Source: Pseudomonadota bacterium (GTDB lineage: Bacteria > Pseudomonadota > Alphaproteobacteria > Rhodospirillales > Casp-alpha2). Taken from it: a stretch of 64,000 nt of DNA. Under the pieces are notes generated by a model, which saw only the letters and a list, made by a program, of their open reading frames with translations, was not told where the DNA came from and searched no databases. The DNA is taken from the NCBI GenBank assembly GCA_027624235.1, contig JAQBYB010000002.1:1-64000 (forward strand), given 5' to 3'. Positions within the stretch are counted from its first letter, which is position 1. Each line of letters starts with the position of its first letter. Positions 50,173 to 58,678 of this stretch are shown piece by piece. A program made the position numbers and the translations under genes.

Positions 50173-51410
50173 GTCCCTTCCCGGCGTGCGACATCCCCCT
50201 CAAGCAACGCCTCGCAGGCGCGCCAAACCTGGTCTTCGCCGATGGCGCCGATGCAGGGAAAAAGCTGATATTTATTGGCGCGGCGGTGGCATCGCCAGAA
50301 GCAGTGATAGCATTCCATTTCCTGAAAGACGAAACGCGCATTCTCGGGCGTCACCTCCTTGGGATAGGGCACGAAACTGCCGAAGTGACCGCCGCCGACA
50401 ATGACCACGGTCGGCCGTCCCAAGGCGATGCTCAGATGCGCCGGCCCGGTATCGTTGCTGACCACCAGGGCGGCATGCTTCATCAGGTCCAGAAGTTCGG
50501 GCAAGGCGGTCTTTCCGGTCATATCGATGATGCCAAGCGTGCCGCCGGCATCGCGCATCGCCTGTTCGATTTCCTCTTGGCCGGACCGTTCCTCGACGCG
50601 GCCGACGAAGATCACCCGCAGCCCTCTTTCCCGCAACGTCTTTGCCAACGCCGCATACCTGGCCAGCGGCCAGCGGCGACCGGGCTCATTGCTGCCTGGG
50701 TTGAGGACGACGTAAGGTGCGCCCTCACTGATCGGCGGCGCCTGATCGCGCCACGTAATTTGAGGCGCCTCCGGCGGGATGGTGGTCCCGGAGATGGCGG
50801 AGACAAAGCGGAAATGGCGGATGATTTCGTGGGTCGGATAAGGCCCGGTATCGATAATTTCATCGACCTGGCTGAGGTAATAACTGAACTCGGACCGGGT
50901 CCGTTCGCTAACATATGGGCGGGACGCCACGGTCCTCGGCGCCGATGATACCCAGACCAGACTGTCCGCCATCAAGGCGCGGCGCATATAGGAATCGCTG
51001 ACCGCAATGGCCGGCGCCAAACCGCGAACCCACAGCGATACCTTAAATCGGTAAAAAGGCCGCCGGGCATAGGCATGTTCGTCGATGGCGTAAACGCGGT
51101 AGCCCTTAAAAACCTCGTCGGTAAGATTGCCCCAACTTTTGCAGCCCAACACGGTGATGTCGGATTGTTCGACGCCGAAGGCCGCCGCGTAATGGTCCAG
51201 GGTGCGGCGAAATAGAACCATGTCGCCGATACCGTCCATACGCACGACCAAGAGACCACGGCGCTTTTTAAACACCGGCCAATGGCGGGCGATCAAATCC
51301 AACGGTCGGAACATCCACCACCGCCGCCGCATCCCGGCGGGCAGGGTGCGCCAGAACGCCGTCGTCGGAAACTGCCCGGAAGATCCAGGGTTGGGTAGGG
51401 GCGCCGTCAT
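50169..51410 (-). CDS. Glycosyltransferase family 9 protein with Cys-rich tail
   Basis: This 413-residue GT9-like protein has the acceptor motif LLVVRMDGIGDMVLFRRTLDHYA near residue 53 and the donor-site motifs VVLNPGSNEPGRRWPLARYAALA and VVSNDTGPAHLSIALGRPTVVIVGGGHFG. A cysteine-rich tail follows (ECYHCFWRCHRR ... FPCIGAI), whose spacing suggests a structural metal site; I have seen similar tails in GT9 proteins but the role is unknown. It overlaps both the PfkB kinase upstream and the AmpG-like gene downstream by four bases. Confidence 0.83.
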   Translation of the reverse strand: MTAPLPNPGSSGQFPTTAFWRTLPAGMRRRWWMFRPLDLIARHWPVFKKRRGLLVVRMDGIGDMVLFRRTLDHYAAAFGVEQSDITVLGCKSWGNLTDEVFKGYRVYAIDEHAYARRPFYRFKVSLWVRGLAPAIAVSDSYMRRALMADSLVWVSSAPRTVASRPYVSERTRSEFSYYLSQVDEIIDTGPYPTHEIIRHFRFVSAISGTTIPPEAPQITWRDQAPPISEGAPYVVLNPGSNEPGRRWPLARYAALAKTLRERGLRVIFVGRVEERSGQEEIEQAMRDAGGTLGIIDMTGKTALPELLDLMKHAALVVSNDTGPAHLSIALGRPTVVIVGGGHFGSFVPYPKEVTPENARFVFQEMECYHCFWRCHRRANKYQLFPCIGAIGEDQVWRACEALLEGDVARREGT

Positions 51411-52402
51411 TTCCTCAGTTTTTCCTCGACCAAATCCTTAAAGGATACATCCGGGCGGGCGCCCATATGGGAGATGCACTCGGCCGCGCAGATACCGCCG
51501 ATTCGGGCACTGGTGAACAAGTCCCGGCCCGAAGTCAGGCCGAACAGGAAACCAGCCGCATAGGCATCCCCGGCGCCGGTGGTATCAACCAAGGCGCCCA
51601 CCGCCTCGGCGTCAACCACATGGACCTCGTCCCCGGAAACGATGACCGAGCCCTTTTCGCCGCGCGTCAGCGCCGCGATGTCGCAATGGCCGCGAACCGC
51701 CTGCAGGGCGTCATCAAAGTTTTCGACCTGATAGAGGGACATGATTTCCTCTTCATTGGCGAACAGGATATCGACATGGTGTTCGGCCAGATCAAGGAAG
51801 TCGTCGCGGTGACGATCGACACAAAACGGATCCGACAGGCTCAGCGATACCTTGCGGCCGGCTTGATGGGCCCCGTCGGCGGCCTTGAGGAAGGCCTCCT
51901 TAGCGGCGGGGGGGTCCCACAGATAGCCCTCAAGATATGTCACCTGGGCACCAGCGATCAGTTCCAGGTCGATATCGTCAGGGCCAAGATTAACGCAGGC
52001 CCCTAAGAACGTCTGCATGGTGCGTTGGGCATCAGGCGTCACCAGCACCATCGAGGTCGCCGTCGGCGGGCCGCTCTCCGTCGGCGGTGTGTCGAAGTAA
52101 ACCCCAATCGCGCGCATATCGTGTCCGAATACTTTCCCCAGTTGATCGTCATGGACCTTGCCGACAAAAGCCCCGGCACCGCCCAGCGAAGCCAACCCGG
52201 CGATGGTGTTGGCGGCGGAACCCCCGGAACATTCAATCGCCGCGTCGATTTTCTCGTAAATCCGCTGGGCTTCATCAGCATCAATCAGGGTCATGGCGCC
52301 CTTGGTCATCCCCTCCGAGACCAATAGGTCATCGTCCGCATGAACCAAGATATCGACAATGGCATTTCCGATGCCAATAACATCAAACCGGGAGGCACCC
52401 AT
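51407..52402 (-). CDS. PfkB-family sugar/nucleoside kinase (adenosine kinase-like)
   Basis: This 331-residue ribokinase-fold enzyme has the N-terminal FDVIGIGNAIVDILVHADD, the ECSGGSAANTIAGLASLGG substrate region, and the ATP/anion-hole motif VDTTGAGDAYAAGFLFGL (catalytic Asp, about residue 280). The overall pattern is like the alphaproteobacterial adenosine kinases, but a sugar substrate is possible; the GT9/AmpG neighbours do not settle it. AGGAG precedes the ATG, and a strong hairpin lies just upstream of it. Confidence 0.87.
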   Translation of the reverse strand: MGASRFDVIGIGNAIVDILVHADDDLLVSEGMTKGAMTLIDADEAQRIYEKIDAAIECSGGSAANTIAGLASLGGAGAFVGKVHDDQLGKVFGHDMRAIGVYFDTPPTESGPPTATSMVLVTPDAQRTMQTFLGACVNLGPDDIDLELIAGAQVTYLEGYLWDPPAAKEAFLKAADGAHQAGRKVSLSLSDPFCVDRHRDDFLDLAEHHVDILFANEEEIMSLYQVENFDDALQAVRGHCDIAALTRGEKGSVIVSGDEVHVVDAEAVGALVDTTGAGDAYAAGFLFGLTSGRDLFTSARIGGICAAECISHMGARPDVSFKDLVEEKLRK

Positions 52403-52417
52403 ATATTTCTCCTGAGT

Positions 52418-52452
52418 TAGTCCCCGCCATCATAAAAGGACGGCGGGGACTA
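52418..52452. promoter_or_regulatory. Perfect 11-bp hairpin in the PfkB kinase leader
   Basis: TAGTCCCCGCC and GGCGGGGACTA pair perfectly around a 13-base loop. On the kinase transcript the 3' arm ends six bases before AGGAG, so folding may affect ribosome access or mRNA stability. No U tract follows on either strand. Confidence 0.6.
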
Positions 52453-52537
52453 GGGATGGAATTTAACGACGGGCATGAGTATAACGGCGGGCCCGCCTTC
52501 GACAACAGGCCCTGAGCAACACCTGGAATCAACCATT

Positions 52538-53197
52538 ATGGTAGCCGCATTTTTCCTGGGAATCTCTCAATTAAACGACCGCCCGACTCAAAGGGTCCTG
52601 TGGATTTCCATCGTCGCCGCCACGTTGGTGTTCGTCCTGTTGTGGGCAGTGGTCGGGTTTTTGCTGAGTGCAACTTCAATCTTTACCATCGGCTGGCTGG
52701 AATGGGCCGTTGATCTGTTGGGTGGATTGGCGACTTTTTTATTCACCTGGTTTTTGTTTCCCGGCGTGGTCAGCGCGGTGATCGGGATTTTTCTTGATGA
52801 CATCGCCGCCGCCGTGGAGGCCCGCCATTATCCGGACTTAGGCCCGGCCATGGGTTTGCCGGTGGCAAAGGCGGTGTTGGTGACGCTTGGCTACCTGGGC
52901 GTCCTGATCGTTTTAAACCTGTTTCTGCTTGTTTTCCTGCTGTTGCCGCCATTATTCCCTTTTGTTTTCTATTCCGTGAACGGCTATCTTTTGGGCCGGG
53001 AATATTTTGAGCTGTTGGCGTTACGCCGGGTCGGCCCCGAAGAGGCCCGGCGGTTAAGAAAAGCACATCGTGGGAAACTGTTTCTGACCGGCGCCGTCAT
53101 GGCGTTGCTGTTGACCCTGCCGGTGGTTAATCTGTTGGCACCCGTTGTGATCACCGCCACCATGGTTCACTTGTTTGAACGTTGGCGGAGAGGTTAA
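52538..53197 (+). CDS. EI24/CysZ-like membrane protein
   Basis: This 219-residue protein has four or more hydrophobic segments (VLWISIVAATLVFVLLWAVVGFLL, LATFLFTWFLFPGVVSAVIGIFL, VLVTLGYLGVLIVLNLFLLVFLLLPPLFPFVFYSVNGYLLGREYF, and LFLTGAVMALLLTLPVVNLLAPVVITATMVHLFE). The NGYLLGREYFELLALRR block is typical of the EI24/CysZ family (sulfate permease-like in enterobacteria). I start at the inner ATG, since family members begin with this AAFFLGISQLNDR-like helix; an ATG 21 codons upstream is also in frame. It is 13 bp before the bactofilin. Confidence 0.75.
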   Translation: MVAAFFLGISQLNDRPTQRVLWISIVAATLVFVLLWAVVGFLLSATSIFTIGWLEWAVDLLGGLATFLFTWFLFPGVVSAVIGIFLDDIAAAVEARHYPDLGPAMGLPVAKAVLVTLGYLGVLIVLNLFLLVFLLLPPLFPFVFYSVNGYLLGREYFELLALRRVGPEEARRLRKAHRGKLFLTGAVMALLLTLPVVNLLAPVVITATMVHLFERWRRG

Positions 53198-53210
53198 GAG
53201 GAGGCCCATC

Positions 53211-53795
53211 ATGTTCCGTAAGAAGAAAGAAGAACCGTCCGTTGATGACGAGATATCCGCACCGCCGATGAAGCCTTTCTCCAAAAAGGGTTCTCACTCC
53301 CCCAGCAGGCCGCCGATCGCGCCGACGTTTAATCACGAAACTCCTCGACGGCCGTCGCCGGAAATTCCCCGCGCCCATACAAGGCAGGCCGAGCGGATCA
53401 GCAGCGGCGCCCAGGACAGCAAGCAGCTGGTGATCGGTCGTGACATCCGTCTCAGCGGTGAGATCACGTCGTGCAATCGACTGCTCGTCGAGGGCCGCGC
53501 CGACGTCACCCTGCAAGGCGCCCACACCATCAATGTTGCGGCCAGCGGGTTTTTCAAAGGTTTTGCCGATGTCCAAGTTGCCGATATCAGCGGTCACTTT
53601 GAGGGCGAGTTGGTGGCGCATGATCAGTTAATTATCCGCGCCGGCGGACACATCAACGGCAGCGTCCGCTATGGCCGCATCGTCATCGAGGCCGGCGGCA
53701 AAGTTTCCGGCGATATGCAGGCCCTGGAAACTGTCGCCACAGGCGAAGACGGCGCGGCCATACCGGCGCCCATGAAGCCGACAATGAAGTCGTGA
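53211..53795 (+). CDS. Bactofilin
   Basis: This 194-residue cytoskeletal protein has a disordered, Pro- and Lys-rich N-terminal part (about 70 residues) and a beta-helix bactofilin core (LVIGRDIRLSGEITSCNRLLVEGRADVTL ... GGHINGSVRYGRIVIEAGGKVSGDM). Bactofilins polymerise without nucleotide and position cell-wall enzymes. The start has an excellent AAGAGGAGG site. Its stop overlaps the GTG of the next gene. Confidence 0.92.
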   Translation: MFRKKKEEPSVDDEISAPPMKPFSKKGSHSPSRPPIAPTFNHETPRRPSPEIPRAHTRQAERISSGAQDSKQLVIGRDIRLSGEITSCNRLLVEGRADVTLQGAHTINVAASGFFKGFADVQVADISGHFEGELVAHDQLIIRAGGHINGSVRYGRIVIEAGGKVSGDMQALETVATGEDGAAIPAPMKPTMKS

Positions 53796-54229
53796 CGCCG
53801 GCACGCGGCATCATCTTTCTGGCGGCAACGCTGGCGTTCACCGCCTGCGCCGAGACCTCTCGTTCGGTTACGCCTAGCGTCACGGCGGCGCCGGCATTCA
53901 AGCCAACCGTGGCCGCCATTCCGCCGGTAGCGCCAACCCCCAAAGCCCCGCCTAAAAAGGTATACCCGTCGCCGTCGCGCCTGTCGGGGCTGGACCGCGA
54001 TCAAGTGACCGGCCTGTTGGGAGCGCCCGGGTTCAAGCGACTGGATGAGCCCGCCCTGATCTGGCAATACCGCTCAGCCATCTGCGCGTTGGATATTTTT
54101 CTGTACCGAGGCGAAATAGGCGATATCTACACGGTCCGCCATTTCGAAGCCCGCAGCCGGGGCATCGCCACGGTTAGCGAAAAGGACTGCTTCGTTGGCT
54201 TGTTAATCGCCCACGAACAACGATCTTAA
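53792..54229 (+). CDS. Small exported protein, possible lipoprotein
   Basis: This 145-residue protein of unknown function starts with GTG overlapping the bactofilin stop (GTGA). The N terminus IIFLAATLAFTACAETS could be a lipobox signal, though Phe at -3 is unusual. A Pro/Ala-rich linker leads to a C-terminal domain (SGLDRDQVTGLLGAPGFKRLDEPALIWQYRSAICALDIFLY) with a BamE/SmpA-like pattern (LLGxP ... WxYR), plus two Cys that could pair. Coupling to the bactofilin gene suggests a shared envelope role. Confidence 0.7.
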   Translation: MTPARGIIFLAATLAFTACAETSRSVTPSVTAAPAFKPTVAAIPPVAPTPKAPPKKVYPSPSRLSGLDRDQVTGLLGAPGFKRLDEPALIWQYRSAICALDIFLYRGEIGDIYTVRHFEARSRGIATVSEKDCFVGLLIAHEQRS

Positions 54230-54236
54230 AAATTCC

Positions 54237-54872
54237 TCAAACAATTTCCTTTGCCTTGTAGCGGCAAAACTCAACCACCCGGCAGACTCCGCAAAGTGGT
54301 TTTCTGGCCTTGCAGACATAGCGACCGTGCAGGATCAGCCAGTTGTGGGCATGCCTTTTCCATTGCTCCGGCGTCCTTTTTTCCAGGCCCTTTTCCACTT
54401 CCAGCGGTGTTTTCCCCGGCGCCAAACCCGTGCGGTTGGAAACCCGGAAGATGTGGGTATCGACGGCAATGGTCGACTCACCGAAGGCAACGTTCAACAC
54501 CACGTTGGCGGTCTTGCGGCCGACGCCGGGCAGGGACTCCAGCGCCTCGCGGTCGTGGGGCACGTCGCCGCCGAATTCATCAATCAGGCGATGCGATAGG
54601 CCGATGACGTTTTTGGCCTTGGTGTTGAAAAGCCCGATGGTCTTGATGTAGTCGCGGACCTTGGCTTCGCCGAGCGCGATCATTTTTTGCGGTGTGTCGG
54701 CGACCTTGAACAAGGGGCCGGTGGCCTTATTGACGCCGATATCGGTCGCCTGCGCCGACAATACCACGGCGACCACCAGGGTATAGGGGTTCTTGAATTG
54801 AAGTTCGGTCTCGGGCTTGGGATTTACGCCCGACAGGCGGCGGTAGAATTCGTCGATATCGGCTTTTTTCAT
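54237..54872 (-). CDS. nth: Endonuclease III
   Basis: This 211-residue DNA glycosylase/AP lyase removes oxidised pyrimidines. The helix-hairpin-helix with the catalytic Lys is ESLPGVGRKTANVVL (about residues 112-126), the catalytic Asp is in AVDTHIFRVSNR, and the C-terminal [4Fe-4S] loop is C-x6-C-x2-C-x5-C (CKARKPLCGVCRVVEFC). It follows dapB by 15 bp. Confidence 0.96.
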   Translation of the reverse strand: MKKADIDEFYRRLSGVNPKPETELQFKNPYTLVVAVVLSAQATDIGVNKATGPLFKVADTPQKMIALGEAKVRDYIKTIGLFNTKAKNVIGLSHRLIDEFGGDVPHDREALESLPGVGRKTANVVLNVAFGESTIAVDTHIFRVSNRTGLAPGKTPLEVEKGLEKRTPEQWKRHAHNWLILHGRYVCKARKPLCGVCRVVEFCRYKAKEIV

Positions 54873-54887
54873 TCTCCGGCGAGGGCT

Positions 54888-55688
54888 CTACTCAAGCCCC
54901 AGTACGTCGCGCATGGAATACAGCCCCGGCACTTGGCCTTGGGTCCACAGCGCCGCACGAACCGCGCCACGGGCAAAGACCGCCCGATCCCCGGCCTTGT
55001 GGGTCAACTCAATCCGCTCTCCGTCTCCGGCGAAGATGACCGTGTGGTCACCGGCGATGTCGCCACCCCTGAGCGTCGCAAAGCCGATGTCGCCGGTGGC
55101 GCGGGCGCCGGTGTGGCCGTCGCGCCCCCGTTGGGCGACCGTTTCCAGATCGACGCCGCGTCCCGCCGCCGCCGCGTCGCCTAAGGCCAGCGCCGTTCCC
55201 GACGGTGCATCGACCTTGTGGCGGTGGTGCATTTCGACGATTTCAATATCGTAATCATCGCCCAGCATAGCGGCGACCTGTTCGGTCAATCCCAACAACA
55301 CGTTGACCCCGACGCTCATATTGGCGGCCTGAACGATCACCGCCTTTTCGGAGGCCTTGGCAAGACTGCTCAGATGGTCGGCAGCAAGCCCGGTGGTGCC
55401 GACAACCAGCGCCCGGCCCAGGCTTGCCGCCAATGCCGCGTGTCCGACGGTGGCCACCGGAACGGTGAAATCAATAACCACATCGGACGCTTGAAACAGC
55501 GCTTTCGCGTCATCACCAACAGTCAGGCCAACCGCATCGGCGCCGGCAATTTCGGCGACGTCGCGGCCGATCATGTCGCTGCCTGGTGCTTCCGAACCAC
55601 CGGCCAGCTCGCATCCGTCGGTGGCCAAAATCTCACGGACAAGCATCCGTCCCATGCGCCCGGCGCAACCGACAATTCCGATCTTCAT
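54888..55688 (-). CDS. dapB: 4-hydroxy-tetrahydrodipicolinate reductase
   Basis: This 266-residue reductase of the lysine/diaminopimelate pathway has the nucleotide-binding motif KIGIVGCAGRMGRMLV at the N terminus and the substrate signature EMHHRHKVDAPSGTAL (about residues 150-165, His and Lys catalytic). An ATG three codons upstream (55697) is an alternative start. It forms a two-gene operon with nth. Confidence 0.95.
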   Translation of the reverse strand: MKIGIVGCAGRMGRMLVREILATDGCELAGGSEAPGSDMIGRDVAEIAGADAVGLTVGDDAKALFQASDVVIDFTVPVATVGHAALAASLGRALVVGTTGLAADHLSSLAKASEKAVIVQAANMSVGVNVLLGLTEQVAAMLGDDYDIEIVEMHHRHKVDAPSGTALALGDAAAAGRGVDLETVAQRGRDGHTGARATGDIGFATLRGGDIAGDHTVIFAGDGERIELTHKAGDRAVFARGAVRAALWTQGQVPGLYSMRDVLGLE

Positions 55689-55884
55689 CGTCTTCATCCC
55701 GTCATTGGTAGCGTCTATCCACAATTCTTTAGGCGAGGCCGCGCCGGATTGCCAGAATTATCCACTGCACCGTCTGCCCGAACGATCAACCTCCCTAGCT
55801 TTTTTATGGGTATTGGTGTAGACTCAGTGCGTCTGCCAACCGCCCGGTCTCCGCGAGACTAAGGGCGAAAAGGAGGGTGCGCCC

Positions 55885-56211
55885 ATGTCTCCGACGCTGT
55901 CTGAAATCAACATCGCCATCCTGATGATCACCGTGGTGGTTTTCCTGTTTATTTGGTTTGAGAGAAGCGAGGCCGCGGCCACGGTCACGCGCATGAGCCG
56001 CATGATGTCGCGGGTCGGGCTCAATATCAGTTTCGGCACCATGGCCGGGCCAAAAGCCCGGGCCATCATGAAAGAAGCCCGCACCCGGTGTGGAAGATGC
56101 CGGTGCGAGGATCGCTGTGAATTGTGGCTTGATGAGGAGGTCAAGAGCGACAACGCCTTCTGCCCCAATGCGCAGGTCTTCAGCTTGCTGAAAAGGGCAA
56201 GCGCCGCCTGA
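55885..56211 (+). CDS. DUF6455 family small membrane protein
   Basis: This 108-residue protein has one N-terminal span (INIAILMITVVVFLFIWF) and a cytoplasmic Cys-rich domain: RCGRCRCEDRCELWLDEE and DNAFCPNAQVF. Five cysteines (C-x2-C-x-C-x3-C ... C) suggest metal binding. I recognise the layout as DUF6455, found in alphaproteobacteria, function unknown. AAGGAGGG precedes the ATG. Confidence 0.78.
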   Translation: MSPTLSEINIAILMITVVVFLFIWFERSEAAATVTRMSRMMSRVGLNISFGTMAGPKARAIMKEARTRCGRCRCEDRCELWLDEEVKSDNAFCPNAQVFSLLKRASAA

Positions 56212-56234
56212 TCCTGATTGTCTGAAGGAAGATA

Positions 56235-56294
56235 ATGCACCCCGAGGACGATGCACAGCGCCGCATCGCCCTCGGGGGCATCATGATGGAATGA
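56235..56294 (+). CDS. Possible 19-residue ORF or remnant spanning a long hairpin
   Basis: An ATG with AAGGAAGATA directly before it opens a 19-codon frame (MHPEDDAQRRIALGGIMME) that ends in TGA. The same bases form the hairpin at 56240-56277, so either the peptide or the RNA structure may be the real feature. No homologue is known to me. Confidence 0.2.
   Translation: MHPEDDAQRRIALGGIMME
56240..56277. other. Long imperfect hairpin in a convergent intergenic region
   Basis: CCCCGAGG-A-CGATGC pairs with GCATCG-C-CCTCGGGG around an 8-base loop: 14 pairs with one mismatch, and three more outer pairs (TGC / GCA) after one bulge. It lies between two convergent genes. No U tract exists on either strand, so it may stabilise 3' ends or stop polymerase in a factor-dependent way. 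Confidence 0.6.
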
Positions 56295-56306
56295 ACGTCG
56301 GCGCGC

Positions 56307-57281
56307 TTAACAGCCCGCGACGCATTTTCCCTTGCCGTCGAACTCCATGGTCTTGCCGCTCAGCGGGATATGGACCGGTACCTTGACCGCTTTCTTAAAG
56401 ATCGCCGTCCGGGATCCGGGGATCAACTTGCCGTCTTTGGTCGACGGTTGGTTGGCGTGAGACGCAATCACGGACACTGGCTTGACCAACGTGTTGATCA
56501 CATAGGCGGCTTCCTTCGGGCCGGTGGTGAAGGTGTCGCCGATGTTCATGACGGCCAGTTTGGCTTTATAAAAACCACGCACGATCTTGTCCTGCTCGGC
56601 GGTGATGCCGGTGTCACCGGACAGATAAACGACAAGTCCGTTGGTGAACTGCAGGATGTAGCCGGTGGCCTGGCCGACATAACCGGCGATGCCGGCGGCC
56701 TTCATCGAGGCCCCCAACTCGCCGCCGATGAATTCCGGCGCGAGGCCGTTGGAGTGCAGCGCGGGCACCGTGGAAATCTTGACGCCGCCGACCGTCGTGG
56801 TCGCGCCGAAGCGGACCAGGATCGAGTCCTTGGGATCGCCGCCAAGGGCCTTCAGCTTGTTGGCGAAGAACGGCGGCATTTCACTACCGGTGACGATCTT
56901 GGCTTTCTTGGCTAGCGCGATGTTGACGGTGCTGGAATTCGGCGTCGCATCGACGGAAAAGTCCGGCTTGCCGCAGGTGCCAGCGTTGACGGCCTTGGTG
57001 TGCCTGTTGCCGATATGATCGCCATGCGTGTGGCTGACCAGAAGGACGTCGATCTTGCCGAGCCGGGGATCGCCGGCGCCGGCGACGGTGCGGCCGGCGT
57101 CATAGAGGACGCGGGTGCCGGTCGGGTCTTCGAAGACCATGGCCCGGTCAAGGGGGCAGAATTCGCCGTCAATGCTGCCGAGCGGGGTGATTTTCACATT
57201 CGCCGCCGAAGCGGGCGCCGCGAGCGTTGCTACTGACGCGCCGATAACGGCAGCCGCCAGAGTCAACAAAGTCTTCCTCAT
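56307..57281 (-). CDS. Exported metallo-beta-lactamase-fold hydrolase
   Basis: This 324-residue protein has a signal peptide (TLLTLAAAVIGASVATLAAPASA) and the MBL-fold metal motif LVSHTHGDHIG (about residue 82). Further ligand candidates are His in PALHSNGL, Asp in LSGDTGI and His in IASHANQP. It resembles the UlaG/UPF0173-like MBL group with periplasmic location; the substrate is unknown. It ends in CVAGC. GGGAGGAAAT precedes the ATG, and it is divergent from the aminotransferase. Confidence 0.85.
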   Translation of the reverse strand: MRKTLLTLAAAVIGASVATLAAPASAANVKITPLGSIDGEFCPLDRAMVFEDPTGTRVLYDAGRTVAGAGDPRLGKIDVLLVSHTHGDHIGNRHTKAVNAGTCGKPDFSVDATPNSSTVNIALAKKAKIVTGSEMPPFFANKLKALGGDPKDSILVRFGATTTVGGVKISTVPALHSNGLAPEFIGGELGASMKAAGIAGYVGQATGYILQFTNGLVVYLSGDTGITAEQDKIVRGFYKAKLAVMNIGDTFTTGPKEAAYVINTLVKPVSVIASHANQPSTKDGKLIPGSRTAIFKKAVKVPVHIPLSGKTMEFDGKGKCVAGC

Positions 57282-57420
57282 GTAGATTTCCTCCCAAGTT
57301 TCGAAATTTTAAAATGGTGGATTGTTTCCGGGCGCAGTCTGTACGGTTTTTAATATAATTTCCAGAGTCTATATACTTAAACTCAATGAAGGCGTAATGC
57401 GGTAATAGAGGAGGGTCTCA

Positions 57421-58587
57421 ATGACCTTTAAAAGCGGGCGCCACTTTCTGCAAATTCCGGGGCCGACCAACGTGCCGGACCGTATCTTGCGCGCCATGGA
57501 CAGGCCGACCATCGACCACCGCGGGCCTGCCTTCGCCGATATGGCGTTGGAGATACTTGCCGGGATCAAGGGCATTTTCAAAACCAAACAGCCGGTCATC
57601 ATCTACCCGGCGTCGGGCACCGGCGCCTGGGAAGCGGCCCTGGTCAACACGTTATCCCCCGGCGACCGGGTGCTGATGTTCGAAACCGGGCAGTTCGCGA
57701 CTCTGTGGCAGAAAGTGGCCGGGCGCCTGGGCCTTGATGCGGAGCTGGTTGCCGGTGATTGGCGTTCGGGCGTCGATGCGGGCGCGGTCAGGGCGCGGCT
57801 CGAAGACGACGTGGGCCACGCCATCAAGGCCGTTTGCGCCGTCCATAACGAGACCTCGACCGGCGTCACCAGCGACATCGCCGCCATCCGCAAGGCCATG
57901 AACAAGGCCGGGCACCCGGCGCTGTTGATGGTCGATACCATTTCGTCGCTGGCCTCTATCGATTTCCGCCACGACGAATGGGGGGTCGACGTCACTGTCG
58001 CCGGCTCGCAAAAGGGCCTGATGATGCCACCCGGGTTGTCGTTCAATGCCGTCAGCGAAAAGGCGCTGACGGCCACGGAAAAATCCACGTTCGCGAAATC
58101 CTATTGGCGCTGGGACGACATGCTGGCCGCCAACGATAAGGGCTTTTTCCCCTACACTCCGGCGACCAACCTGCTGTACGGCCTGAAAGAGTCGTTAGCC
58201 ATGCTGAACGAAGAGGGGCTGCCCAATGTCTTCGCCCGCCACGACCGCCTGGCGGAAGCGACGCGCCGAGCCGTCGCCGCCTGGGGGCTGGAAGTGCTTT
58301 GCCAAAACCCGGCGGAATATTCCAGCACGCTGACCGCCGTGTTGATGCCGGTCGGCCAGGACGCCGATGCCTTCCGCAAACTGGTGCTGGAGCGCTTCGA
58401 CATGTCGCTCGGCAACGGCCTCGGCAAGGTCGCGGGCAAGGTGTTCCGGATTGGGCATCTCGGCGATTTCAACGACCTGATGCTGGCCGGCACCCTGTTC
58501 GGAATCGAAAAGGGGCTGCGCCTGTTCGGGATCAACAGCGCCCAGGGTGGCGTCGACGCGGCAATGGATTACCTGGACGGCGGCTGA
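57421..58587 (+). CDS. Serine-glyoxylate aminotransferase-like enzyme
   Basis: This 388-residue class V PLP aminotransferase begins HFLQIPGPTNVPDRILRAM, the SGAT/AGAT signature. The PLP Lys is in TVAGSQKGLMMPPGLSF (about residue 200), after MVDTISSLASIDF. It probably exchanges amino groups between serine or alanine and glyoxylate, as in the serine cycle or photorespiratory-type metabolism. GAGGAGG precedes the ATG. The hydroxypyruvate-reductase-like gene at 2.5-3.5 kb could act on its product, though distant. Confidence 0.9.
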   Translation: MTFKSGRHFLQIPGPTNVPDRILRAMDRPTIDHRGPAFADMALEILAGIKGIFKTKQPVIIYPASGTGAWEAALVNTLSPGDRVLMFETGQFATLWQKVAGRLGLDAELVAGDWRSGVDAGAVRARLEDDVGHAIKAVCAVHNETSTGVTSDIAAIRKAMNKAGHPALLMVDTISSLASIDFRHDEWGVDVTVAGSQKGLMMPPGLSFNAVSEKALTATEKSTFAKSYWRWDDMLAANDKGFFPYTPATNLLYGLKESLAMLNEEGLPNVFARHDRLAEATRRAVAAWGLEVLCQNPAEYSSTLTAVLMPVGQDADAFRKLVLERFDMSLGNGLGKVAGKVFRIGHLGDFNDLMLAGTLFGIEKGLRLFGINSAQGGVDAAMDYLDGG

Positions 58588-58678
58588 GCGCGGCCATCGG
58601 CACGGGCCTTTACCAAATGCGCCAGCTCTGCTTAAAATAGCGATAAATATTAATAAGTTACCCTGGGGAGGCACGCGG

